A stretch of 18,016 nucleotides of DNA from JBGTNQ01 sp038212375 (GTDB taxonomy: Bacteria; Patescibacteriota; Minisyncoccia; Phycocordibacterales; Zambryskibacteraceae): the NCBI GenBank assembly GCA_038212375.1, contig JBBQUO010000016.1:1-18016 (forward strand), given 5' to 3'. A model generated the notes under the pieces. It made no database searches. It was given only the letters and a program-made list of their open reading frames with translations, and was not told where the DNA came from. The translations under genes and the position numbers were made by a program. Numbering within the stretch: position 1 is the first letter of the stretch; every line of letters begins with the position of its first letter. Of this stretch, positions 1-6,457 are shown one piece after another.

Positions 1-143
1 ATTACATCTCACTCGCGTATTCCTATAGTCAGTTAGGTCAAAAAGATAAGGCGGTTGCAGTGCTACAGGAACTTGAAAGAACAAATCCAGGATATAAGGA
101 TCAAGTCGCTAGTTATATACAGCAAATACTGACAGCGAAGTAA
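1..143 (+). CDS. C-terminal end of a TPR-repeat protein (partial)
   Basis: The frame beginning at base 3 is open from the window edge to TAA at 141-143, giving 46 residues; the other two forward frames hit stops within about 35 bases. The peptide reads as one tetratricopeptide-like helical hairpin: an A-helix with Y-x-x-L-A-x-x-Y, a turn at QLGQKDKA, a B-helix AVAVLQELERTNPGY, then a short capping helix. The spacing of small and aromatic residues fits TPR. In Parcubacteria such tails often end membrane O-antigen-ligase-like or other envelope proteins with C-terminal TPRs, but nothing upstream is visible, so the overall function is unknown. A hairpin terminator follows 35 bases after the stop. 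Confidence 0.7.
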   Translation, partial: YISLAYSYSQLGQKDKAVAVLQELERTNPGYKDQVASYIQQILTAK

Positions 144-177
144 TCGAGGAAGTAAATAACGAATAAGGAATGACGAT

Positions 178-207
178 AAAACTCCGCATGATGTGCGGAG
201 TTTTTTT
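178..207 (+). terminator. Rho-independent terminator after the TPR gene
   Basis: ACTCCGCA (181-188) pairs with TGCGGAGT (194-201) around a 5-base loop. The stem is extended by AAA/TTT and followed by a T run to 207. It closes the transcription unit that ends at 143. Confidence 0.88.
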
Positions 208-469
208 ATGCAGTTCGTACAGGTATTTTATAATTTTGGAAAAACAAACTCAGTATATATATTGATGACGAAATTATAATTTTAATACGCAACACAAACG
301 TATAAATTGCTGGGCGGGTATCTCACTTTACAAGTATAACTACAAAGAAGAACTGAAGCGTAGTAGTACAGAGAATTGTTTTCCCGTTGTTCTACCAATA
401 TTTTCAAAATAGAAATCAAGACATTTGGATAAAGTTAAAAGTAATTACAAAATATATTTTATAAAATTA

Positions 470-516
470 TTACAACAAAATTATTTTTTATATTATAAAA
501 AATAATTTTGTTGTAA
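470..516. repeat. 47-base perfect AT-rich palindrome
   Basis: Bases 470-492 (starting TTACAACAAAATTA) are the exact reverse complement of 494-516, with one central base at 493. As DNA it could extrude a cruciform; as RNA it would form a stem of about 22 bp. There are no mismatches over 23 bp, far beyond what base composition explains. It lies directly before the DnaA box at 518. Confidence 0.9.
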
Positions 517-517
517 G

Positions 518-526
518 TTATCCACA
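518..526 (+). promoter_or_regulatory. Consensus DnaA box TTATCCACA
   Basis: TTATCCACA matches the strongest bacterial DnaA-box consensus (TTATNCACA) exactly. It starts two bases after the long palindrome and is embedded in AT-rich DNA. I found no second good box in this gap, so an isolated DnaA-regulated site is as possible as a replication origin. Confidence 0.5.
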
Positions 527-544
527 TAATTATTAAAAAAAATA

Positions 545-573
545 TTGTATGTACACGATATGTATACGATAAT
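545..573 (+). promoter_or_regulatory. Likely promoter for the histone-like peptide gene, containing an 11-base tandem repeat
   Basis: TTGTAT (545-550) and GATAAT (568-573) are separated by 17 bases. The interval carries two copies of TATGTAYACGATA (548-560 and 559-571) with a period of 11 bases, about one helical turn, which suggests side-by-side binding of a protein. Transcription would start near 580 and leave a leader of about 105 bases before the ATG at 686. Confidence 0.4.
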
Positions 574-685
574 AATTGCAGGTCGAATAATTGTGTGCAG
601 TCAGTGTCGTGACACACGCAGATTATTTTAATTTTTACAAATAATTTTCTCACACGATGAGGACATCAACTCATCACCAAAAACT

Positions 686-772
686 ATGGCAGCAAAAAAG
701 CGAAAAGTTGCAAAGAAAAAGGCAGCTCCAAAGCGAAAGGCAGCAAAGAAGACTACTCGCCGACGCGTGTAA
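686..772 (+). CDS. 28-residue lysine/arginine-rich histone-like peptide
   Basis: ATG at 686 to TAA at 770-772 encodes 28 residues, beginning MAAKKRKVAKKK and ending in TTRRRV. Fifteen residues are Lys or Arg, none is acidic, and the rest are mostly Ala, as in histone H1 tails or the basic tails of bacterial Hc1- and HU-type nucleoid proteins. A strong dedicated terminator follows 13 bases after the stop and a plausible promoter lies upstream, so it looks like a monocistronic, possibly highly expressed gene rather than a chance frame. A role in binding DNA or RNA non-specifically is inferred from composition only. A trimmed relic of a longer basic protein is an alternative. It has no Shine-Dalgarno at normal spacing. 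Confidence 0.65.
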   Translation: MAAKKRKVAKKKAAPKRKAAKKTTRRRV

Positions 773-785
773 TCTTTTCTTTCCG

Positions 786-825
786 AAAATTAAAAACACC
801 ACCTTCGGGTGGTGTTTTTAATTTT
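786..825. terminator. Strong terminator with UUCG tetraloop
   Basis: An 18-bp perfect stem (786-803 with 808-825) is capped by TTCG in a C(UUCG)G context. The GC core ACACCACC/GGTGGTGT is flanked by A-rich and T-rich arms, so it can terminate in both directions. It closes the histone-like peptide gene and directly abuts the secA promoter. Confidence 0.92.
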
Positions 826-826
826 G

Positions 827-835
827 TGGTAAAAT
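827..835 (+). promoter_or_regulatory. Extended -10 promoter of secA
   Basis: TGG-TAAAAT (TGn at 827-829, -10 at 830-835) begins right after the terminator stem, so any -35 would fall inside the hairpin; an extended -10 would compensate. The expected start point near 842 leaves a leader of only about 10 bases before ATG 853. Confidence 0.5.
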
Positions 836-852
836 GGTTTTCTTACACATAT

Positions 853-3360
853 ATGGCATTTTCATTCCTTAAAGGCATTATAGGAAAGGGCACCTCAGCT
901 GAGATCAAGGCTATTGACCCGATCGTCAAAACGATAAACTCCCTCGAGGATGGTATCGTGTCGCTTTCTGATAGTGATCTAAAGGCAAAAACCCTTGAGT
1001 TTAAAGACCGCCTATCAAATGGAGAAAGCCTCGACGACCTTTTACCAGAAGCATTTGCAGTAGTACGAGAAGCTTCAAAGCGTACACTCGGACAGCGGCA
1101 CTTCGATGTACAACTTATCGGAGGAGTTGCACTTCACCGTGGCAAGATTGCTGAAATGAAAACGGGAGAAGGAAAGACTCTTGTTGCAACACTTCCAACA
1201 TATCTCAATGCTCTCACGGGGAAGGGTGTGCATGTTGTCACCGTAAACGATTATCTTTCAAGACGCGATGCAGTGTGGATGGGACAGATCCATGCATTCC
1301 TTGGACTTACGGTTGCAGTAATCAACCACGATAGTTCATTTGCATACGATCCTGATCATGCAACACAAGATGAAGATATCGAACGTGATACTGAAGGATC
1401 ATTCCATATCGTAAAAGATTTTCTAAGACCTGTTACTCGTAGACAAGCCTATGAAGCGGATATCACCTACGGAACGAATAATGAATTTGGATTTGATTAT
1501 TTGCGAGACAATATTGAATATAGTGAAGACAAACTTCGTCAACGTGGATACAACTTTGCGATTGTAGACGAAATAGACTCTATCCTCATTGATGAAGCTC
1601 GTACTCCGCTCATTATTTCTTCACCAACGACGGAGTCTGAGAATCTGTATGCTACGTTTGCAGACATCGCAAAAAAGCTTGATAAGGATACAGATTATAC
1701 AGTCGACGAAAAGTTTAAGCAGATTATTTTGACGCAAGATGGTATTACTCATGCAGAAAAACTTCTGGGTGTTGATAATATTTATACCGATAAAGGTATT
1801 AAGTATGTTCATCATTTGGAAACTGCGGTGCGTGCAAAGGCTCTGTACGAAAAAGATGCAAACTATGTCGTGCGTGACGGCGAGGTCATTATCGTTGATG
1901 AGTTTACGGGACGCATGCAGCCCGGGCGTCGCTGGTCTGAAGGCCTCCATCAAGCAGTAGAAGCGAAAGAGGGTGTACCAGTCCAAAAGGAGTCACGCAC
2001 ATTTGCATCTATTACATTCCAAAATTATTTTCGTATGTACGAAAAGCTTTCTGGTATGACGGGAACTGCAGAGACATCTGCGGAAGAATTCTACAAAGTG
2101 TATCAACTCGGCGTACTCTCTATTCCTACAAATGTAATTCCAAAAAGAATCGATCAGAACGATAGTATATTCCAAACAGAAATAGGAAAGTTCAAAGCTA
2201 TCGCCCGCAAAGTAAAAGAAATACATAGCAAAGGTCAGCCGGTCCTTGTCGGTACTGTTTCGATCGAAAAGAACGAACTTCTTTCGCAGTTCCTCCATTC
2301 TGAAGGGGTACAACATGAACTACTCAACGCAAAAAACCATGAACGTGAAGGTGAGATCATCGCGCAAGCAGGAAGACGTGGTGCAGTAACCATCGCTACA
2401 AACCTTGCGGGAAGAGGGGTGGACATTAAGCTTGGAGGAAATCCAGGGTCGCCGGAAGAGTACCAAACCATTAAAGATATTGGTGGACTCTTTGTACTCG
2501 GTACTGAGCGCCACGAAGCCCGTCGTATCGACAATCAGCTTCGAGGTCGTGCAGGAAGACAAGGAGACCCAGGGGAGACGCAGTTTTTTGTTTCGCTTGA
2601 AGATAATCTTATGCGTGTCTTTGCCTCAGATACCATCAAAAAGATGATGGGTAAGCTTGGAATCCCAGAGGATCAACCAATTGAAAACAAAATCATCACA
2701 AACTCTCTTGAAAAAGCACAAGAACGCATCGAAGGATTCCACTTTGATTCTCGTAAGAACGTACTCCAGTTCGATGATGTGCTCAATTTTCAGCGTGCCA
2801 TTATATATAAAAAACGCAGAGCAGTACTTCTCAATACTGAACATGCAGTAGAAAACTATCTCGCACATGTGCTGGTGGGTGGAAGCGATGAAGAAAAAAA
2901 TGCTATCGAGGCAAAACGACAAGAACTTGGTGACGCAGAGTTTATTTCTGTTACAAGACTTGTCATCTTGCAGACTATCGATATGTTCTGGGTAGATCAC
3001 CTTGAAATGATGGATTATCTCCGGGGTAGTGTGAATCTGCGCGCCTACGGACAACGTGAGCCACTTGTGGAGTACAAAAAAGAAGGACTTACGCTCTTTA
3101 AGCAAATGGAAGAGAGCATTGAATCTGAAATCAGGAAACTTCTTCCTAATATCGGAGCACGTATTATGGTAGAAGAACAAAAAAATCTTACAGAAGTACG
3201 AGAAGGAGCAGAAGAACTCACCCGAGAGTCAGCTCCAGTAGCATACTCACAAGAGCCGGGAAGAAACGATCTCTGTCCATGTGGATCTGGAAAGAAATAC
3301 AAGAAATGTGGACTCCTTAATACAGAAGAACACCAGAGACTTTTGTCGGCAAAGCAATAA
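853..3360 (+). CDS. secA: Preprotein translocase ATPase SecA
   Basis: SecA drives preproteins through SecYEG by ATP hydrolysis. From ATG 853 the protein has 835 residues. Walker A MKTGEGKT lies at 102-109, the same numbering as in E. coli, GTNNEFGFDYLRDN near 207, the DEAD-like VDEID at 238-242 followed by IDEARTPLIIS, and the arginine-finger-type QLRGRAGRQGD further on. An upstream GTG at 826 would overlap the proposed -10 box and adds nine non-conserved residues, so I prefer 853. There are two departures from E. coli SecA. About 30 residues are inserted before GTNNEFG in the first nucleotide-binding domain. The segment between Q647 and W713 (helical wing) is roughly 55 residues shorter. The C-terminal zinc motif CPCGSGKKYKKC (808-819) ends in Gly where the fourth ligand normally sits. 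It is monocistronic, with a terminator upstream and a separate RNA unit downstream. Confidence 0.98.
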   Translation: MAFSFLKGIIGKGTSAEIKAIDPIVKTINSLEDGIVSLSDSDLKAKTLEFKDRLSNGESLDDLLPEAFAVVREASKRTLGQRHFDVQLIGGVALHRGKIAEMKTGEGKTLVATLPTYLNALTGKGVHVVTVNDYLSRRDAVWMGQIHAFLGLTVAVINHDSSFAYDPDHATQDEDIERDTEGSFHIVKDFLRPVTRRQAYEADITYGTNNEFGFDYLRDNIEYSEDKLRQRGYNFAIVDEIDSILIDEARTPLIISSPTTESENLYATFADIAKKLDKDTDYTVDEKFKQIILTQDGITHAEKLLGVDNIYTDKGIKYVHHLETAVRAKALYEKDANYVVRDGEVIIVDEFTGRMQPGRRWSEGLHQAVEAKEGVPVQKESRTFASITFQNYFRMYEKLSGMTGTAETSAEEFYKVYQLGVLSIPTNVIPKRIDQNDSIFQTEIGKFKAIARKVKEIHSKGQPVLVGTVSIEKNELLSQFLHSEGVQHELLNAKNHEREGEIIAQAGRRGAVTIATNLAGRGVDIKLGGNPGSPEEYQTIKDIGGLFVLGTERHEARRIDNQLRGRAGRQGDPGETQFFVSLEDNLMRVFASDTIKKMMGKLGIPEDQPIENKIITNSLEKAQERIEGFHFDSRKNVLQFDDVLNFQRAIIYKKRRAVLLNTEHAVENYLAHVLVGGSDEEKNAIEAKRQELGDAEFISVTRLVILQTIDMFWVDHLEMMDYLRGSVNLRAYGQREPLVEYKKEGLTLFKQMEESIESEIRKLLPNIGARIMVEEQKNLTEVREGAEELTRESAPVAYSQEPGRNDLCPCGSGKKYKKCGLLNTEEHQRLLSAKQ

Positions 3361-3378
3361 AAGTTAAAACTTAGTGTA

Positions 3379-3408
3379 TTGACATTTGTGCACAAATAGT
3401 GTTATAAT
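3379..3408 (+). promoter_or_regulatory. Near-consensus sigma70-type promoter with palindrome in the spacer
   Basis: TTGACA (3379-3384) and TATAAT (3403-3408) are both perfect hexamers, 18 bases apart. The spacer contains the 14-base perfect palindrome ATTTGTGCACAAAT (3384-3397), placed like an operator for a dimeric regulator. It is the best promoter in the window and precedes a non-coding stretch, not a protein gene. Confidence 0.85.
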
Positions 3409-3414
3409 ATTAAC

Positions 3415-3593
3415 AGATAGAACCTTCACATACTAACTTGCAAGTAGTCATAGTCAAAAGTGGTTTTATCTAGGCCTTTTCTGGCTATGACTACCATATT
3501 GGTCACCCTCTAGCATCTACCGCGACAATGTCCGCAAGTTAGTGCTTTAACAAAATGTTTTCTTCCCCGCATACGAAAGTGTGCGGGGTTTTT
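3415..3593 (+). ncRNA. Unassigned structured small RNA, about 180 nt
   Basis: The strong promoter at 3379-3408 and the terminator at 3565-3593 bracket a region with no credible open frame. P1 pairs ACTAACTTGC (3432-3441) with GCAAGTTAGT (3534-3543). Inside it, P2 pairs GTAGTCATAG (3444-3453) with CTATGACTAC (3485-3494) and may continue with AAAAG/CTTTT to a loop of about 15 bases. A weaker P3 can form from ATTGGTC (3498-3504) with GACAAT (3524-3529), giving a three-way junction. Both P2 and P3 loops contain CTAG, allowing a loop-loop contact. I do not recognise SRP RNA, tmRNA or RNase P RNA signatures. A 6S-like RNA is conceivable from size and promoter strength, but the bubble is lopsided. 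A riboswitch for the gene at 3758 is possible, though I find no antiterminator that would compete with the terminator stem. Confidence 0.7.
3565..3593 (+). terminator. Terminator of the small RNA, GAAA tetraloop
   Basis: CCCCGCATAC (3565-3574) pairs with GTGTGCGGGG (3579-3588), with one wobble, around a GAAA loop. A T run (TTTTTGTTTTA) follows. It ends the unit started at the 3379 promoter. Confidence 0.95.
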
Positions 3594-3606
3594 GTTTTAT
3601 TATTTT

Positions 3607-3690
3607 TTGAATACTATGAGTACTCATTGTGATAGTATATTGGTATGAACTTTGTTGGAAATTTGGAATTTTCGCCCGTTACTAAAATTC
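3607..3690 (+). promoter_or_regulatory. Putative regulatory region of the AI-2E family gene
   Basis: A weak promoter TTGAAT (3607-3612), 18 bases, GATAGT (3631-3636) carries a perfect 12-base palindrome ATGAGTACTCAT (3616-3627) in its spacer. A second inverted repeat, GAATTTT (3666-3672) with AAAATTC (3684-3690), lies in the leader. The palindrome-in-spacer layout repeats that of the small-RNA promoter just upstream. The function is unproven. Confidence 0.35.
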
Positions 3691-3757
3691 GAGAGGGAAT
3701 CTACTGCATATTTTTTTGGGAAGCATCTCTGTACGATAACAACTCATTTCAATCAAG

Positions 3758-4837
3758 ATGAATAAGGAACGATTTCAACTTATTTTTTTCTCACTTCTAA
3801 TACTTATTGTTGTAGGACTAAATTTTTTTGTATTTCTCCCGTACTTTTCGGTACTTTTTCTAGCTCTGGTATTCGCAGTATTGTTTTATCCCTTGTACCG
3901 GTATGTACTGAAGTATGTACACTATTCAAGTATCGCATCATGTATAACTGTTGCGTTAGTGTTTTTTATTATTGTGGGCCCGCTTTCATTTCTCGCGACA
4001 CTTCTCTTGAGAGAAGCTTCGTCATTGTATTTTACCCTTGGAAGTCTAAAGCCAGAGGCTGTCGCGAGTGGTCCACTTACCGTATTTGCCGAAAGTTTGA
4101 ATCGTTATGTTCCTCGTATTGATGTGAAGTCTCTTGAAGTTGATATTTCTCGATACGGAGCTGCAGCTCTCTCGTTCATTATTGCGCATGCAAGTGAGGT
4201 TGCATCGAGTATTGCAAACCTTACATTCAAGTTGTTTCTCATGTTAATCACGCTGTTTTATTTTTTACAAGATGGAAAGGTATGTATCGATTTTTTGGTA
4301 CGAGCAAGTCCACTTTCTGATGTAGAAGACCGAAAGATCTTAAGTAAGATGGTTGCATCGGTGCACGCCATTGTTGGAGGTTCAATTGCGGTAGCGATAG
4401 TTGAAGGGTTCTTGATGGGTCTCGGGTTTTTGATCTTTGGAATACCAAGCCCTGTGCTCTTTGGTACTGCAGCAGCAGTAGCTGCTTTTGTTCCAATATT
4501 TGGACCGAGTATTATTTTTGTGCCAGCAGCGGTATTTCTTTTTCTTGTCAAAGGACCAATGTTTGGATTAGGACTTGCTGTTTGGGGTTTTGTTATATCT
4601 GGATACATGGGCAGTGTCGTTGCACCAATGGCGATGAATCGTGGTATTCATATTCATCCGATCCTCATTCTTTTTTCAGTACTTGGCGGTATTGGATATT
4701 TCGGAGTTATTGGGTTTATTGCTGGGCCAGTGTTTTTGTCACTTCTGTTCGCTCTTTTGCAGGTATATCCAAGCATTATGAGTGGCAAAAAACCGACAGA
4801 GGTGAGTATTCCAAAAAAGCGTACGAGGATCTTTTAA
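3758..4837 (+). CDS. AI-2E family transporter-like membrane protein
   Basis: 359 residues with about eight hydrophobic segments: two near the N-terminus (roughly 8-27 and 28-47), one at about 60-82, a soluble stretch at about 90-150, then several more from about 158 to 340. The soluble N-terminal insert, the FYFLQDG motif after a hydrophobic helix and the glycine/proline-rich later helices (for example FVPIFGPSIIFVP) are typical of the AI-2E/PerM family (PF01594). Members have been linked to autoinducer-2 export, sodium/proton exchange or unknown transport, so the substrate cannot be told from sequence. ATG 3758 has no Shine-Dalgarno. The next gene starts 34 bases after the stop and is probably co-transcribed. 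Confidence 0.9.
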   Translation: MNKERFQLIFFSLLILIVVGLNFFVFLPYFSVLFLALVFAVLFYPLYRYVLKYVHYSSIASCITVALVFFIIVGPLSFLATLLLREASSLYFTLGSLKPEAVASGPLTVFAESLNRYVPRIDVKSLEVDISRYGAAALSFIIAHASEVASSIANLTFKLFLMLITLFYFLQDGKVCIDFLVRASPLSDVEDRKILSKMVASVHAIVGGSIAVAIVEGFLMGLGFLIFGIPSPVLFGTAAAVAAFVPIFGPSIIFVPAAVFLFLVKGPMFGLGLAVWGFVISGYMGSVVAPMAMNRGIHIHPILILFSVLGGIGYFGVIGFIAGPVFLSLLFALLQVYPSIMSGKKPTEVSIPKKRTRIF

Positions 4838-4871
4838 GAAGAGTGACGCAGTATGATAAGCTAAAGATTCA

Positions 4872-6374
4872 ATGGAATATCGCAAACCAAGCTTTATAGA
4901 TCGCTTTCTTTTTGGGACACAGTCTCCAGAAAATTCATCTTCCGAAAATAAAACGGAAGAACCTCTTCACATTGCAGTAGATGTTCTTGACACAGAAGGT
5001 GTAGAGATCGATCTCCATACAGATGAGATCCACGAAGCTTTGGCGATTGAAAACGAAGTTCCAGAAAAGTCTTTGGAATCCATCACTGTTTCTTTCCCAG
5101 AATTTGAAAAAATGGAATATATAACTCCTCCAAAGATTGAGAAGGCTCAGTATGCTGAAGTGATATCTGATTTTCTGCCTAAATCTGAACCCGTACCGAA
5201 AGAGGAGTCTATGGTAGAAGTAGTACTTGTCGAAGAATCTCCAGAAACTGCACATAAAAGTGCGGAGTCAAACATTGCAGAAATACAAATAGAAACAGAA
5301 GAGCCGCCTGTAGTTTTTTCTCCAGAGTCTCAACTTATGCATGGCGCAGTGAGTCAGATTCCTCAAAATGAAGAGGTGTTAGAATCGCCAACTATTTCGT
5401 ACCCGATATTTGAAATACAAGAAGATGAAAAAAAACCTGTAGAAGAAATATTACAGCCAACTCAAAACATAACTTTCCCTCGGTACGAAGAGAAAAAAGT
5501 TATTGCTACTTCTGAAGAAGCAGTAACTCCAGAAATTATCCGTACCGTAGACATAGTTGAAGAGCCGCTGAAATCTACTATGCCAATCATCGAAACTGTC
5601 TTTGCACAAACGGATCTTCCAAAAGAAGAGGTACTATCAGAGAGCGTTAAACTTACGGTATCTGAGGAAATACCAACCTATGTTCCTGTTCATGTTGAAG
5701 ATGTTGTGAATGCTCAGACACCAGAACAGGTTGCTGAAGAGGCTATTACTATTCCGCCATGGAAGAGTTCTCATCTTTCACGTACAGGTCCACAAAACTA
5801 TGTACACGTACCCATCGAGATACTCGATCCAGAAGGAGAAGTTGCAGAGCTTGTATTTCCTGATGAAACAGAAGAGCATAAAAAAGATACTGTTAGGCTC
5901 GCTGCACAGACCTCATATAGTAGTACTGTCGAATCTGCACTTTCTCACGAAGCAAGTCTATCTGACGAAACGCCGGAATGGCTTCCGAAACTTTCGAAGA
6001 AACTTCCCGTTAAAGATTTGGATGCAATTCCAGATACAACAGAAACTCAAGGTATTGAAAATATGGCGCCGCTGAAATATGAAATAGATAAGTTGGTAGA
6101 ATCACAACCAGAACCTCAGAAGGTCACAGAACAAACAGAAAAAATGGAACAACGATTCGTACTAGAGTCAGGTGAATGGCCGAGATCAATGCAGGATCTC
6201 ATCGTTCTTTTGGGAACGATACCTCACTTGGAATGGGTAAAACACGTGCATGGAGATACCAATCATTTTGCAGACTGGATGGAAGAAGCACTCAAAGAAC
6301 ATGAGCTTGCAAAAATGGCACGCAACTATCATAACCCGCAAGCATTGAGCACCTTTTTAAGGCACTCGAGATAA
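4872..6374 (+). CDS. Acidic, largely disordered protein with short repeated motifs and a small C-terminal domain
   Basis: 500 residues. The N-terminus is basic-aromatic (MEYRKPSFIDRFLFG). Residues from about 20 to 430 are dominated by Glu, Pro, Val, Ser and Thr with no hydrophobic core, so probably disordered. The motif [IV]-[ST]-[FY]-P-x-[FY]-E recurs at 73-79, 175-181 and 200-206. A second motif, H-[IV]-x-[VI]-[DE]-[VI]-L-D-x-E-G, occurs at 33 and again at 312. The last 65 or so residues look folded, with aromatic and His residues (LEWVKHVHGDTNHFADWM) and a helix ending in ALSTFL; this faintly recalls the small DUF5752-type domain, which I cannot confirm. There is no signal peptide or membrane segment, so it is likely cytosolic, perhaps a scaffold beside the membrane protein encoded upstream. 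A possible -10 TATGAT (4852-4857) lies 14 bases before the ATG. Confidence 0.8.
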   Translation: MEYRKPSFIDRFLFGTQSPENSSSENKTEEPLHIAVDVLDTEGVEIDLHTDEIHEALAIENEVPEKSLESITVSFPEFEKMEYITPPKIEKAQYAEVISDFLPKSEPVPKEESMVEVVLVEESPETAHKSAESNIAEIQIETEEPPVVFSPESQLMHGAVSQIPQNEEVLESPTISYPIFEIQEDEKKPVEEILQPTQNITFPRYEEKKVIATSEEAVTPEIIRTVDIVEEPLKSTMPIIETVFAQTDLPKEEVLSESVKLTVSEEIPTYVPVHVEDVVNAQTPEQVAEEAITIPPWKSSHLSRTGPQNYVHVPIEILDPEGEVAELVFPDETEEHKKDTVRLAAQTSYSSTVESALSHEASLSDETPEWLPKLSKKLPVKDLDAIPDTTETQGIENMAPLKYEIDKLVESQPEPQKVTEQTEKMEQRFVLESGEWPRSMQDLIVLLGTIPHLEWVKHVHGDTNHFADWMEEALKEHELAKMARNYHNPQALSTFLRHSR

Positions 6375-6380
6375 ATAAGT

Positions 6381-6420
6381 AAACCAAAAAAGAGACTCTA
6401 CGGAGTCTCTTTTTTGGTTT
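6381..6420. terminator. Strong terminator with UACG tetraloop
   Basis: An 18-bp perfect stem (6381-6398 with 6403-6420) closes on TACG in C(UACG)G context, an unusually stable UNCG loop. A-rich and T-rich arms flank the GAGACTC/GAGTCTC core, making it bidirectional. It ends the unit of 3758-6374. Confidence 0.93.
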
Positions 6421-6440
6421 CATTTCGGTGTTAAATACGT

Positions 6441-6446
6441 TAGAAT
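6441..6446 (+). promoter_or_regulatory. Putative -10 box for the MYG1-family gene
   Basis: TAGAAT lies 11 bases before ATG 6458 and about 20 bases after a strong terminator, so the gene needs its own promoter here. The implied leader is about 5 bases. No clear -35 is seen. Confidence 0.35.
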
Positions 6447-6457
6447 CGAACTGCAAT

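Larger units (their letters stand above)
208..685. other. AT-rich intergenic region with palindrome, DnaA box and tandem repeat
   Basis: I see no convincing protein gene in these 478 bases; the only open frames are short and lack a ribosome site. The right half (about 420-660) is very AT-rich. It contains the 47-base palindrome at 470-516, a consensus DnaA box at 518-526, an 11-base tandem repeat at 548-571, a probable promoter at 545-573 and two small hairpins (593-617 and 656-675). The last hairpin buries a GAGG (659-662) shortly before the start of the 28-residue peptide at 686. The left half (208-420) shows nothing recognisable apart from a 12-base AT palindrome at 271-282. Confidence 0.6.

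Noticed and set aside
271..282. Palindrome AAATTATAATTT
   Set aside because: Short and made only of A and T, so expected by chance in this AT-rich region.
695..712. KKRKV in the basic peptide, identical to the core of a viral nuclear localisation signal
   Set aside because: Any Lys/Arg-rich peptide is likely to contain such a string; there is no reason to infer nuclear targeting.
826..852. GTG start for secA at 826
   Set aside because: It overlaps the extended -10 box, adds residues not typical of SecA, and shifts Walker A away from its usual position of 102-109.
1621..3395. Several antisense open frames opposite secA (for example 1621-1986, 2626-3180, 3045-3395)
   Set aside because: They lie wholly or mainly within a well-supported gene, show no domain signal or ribosome site, and have compositions typical of the shadow of a coding strand.
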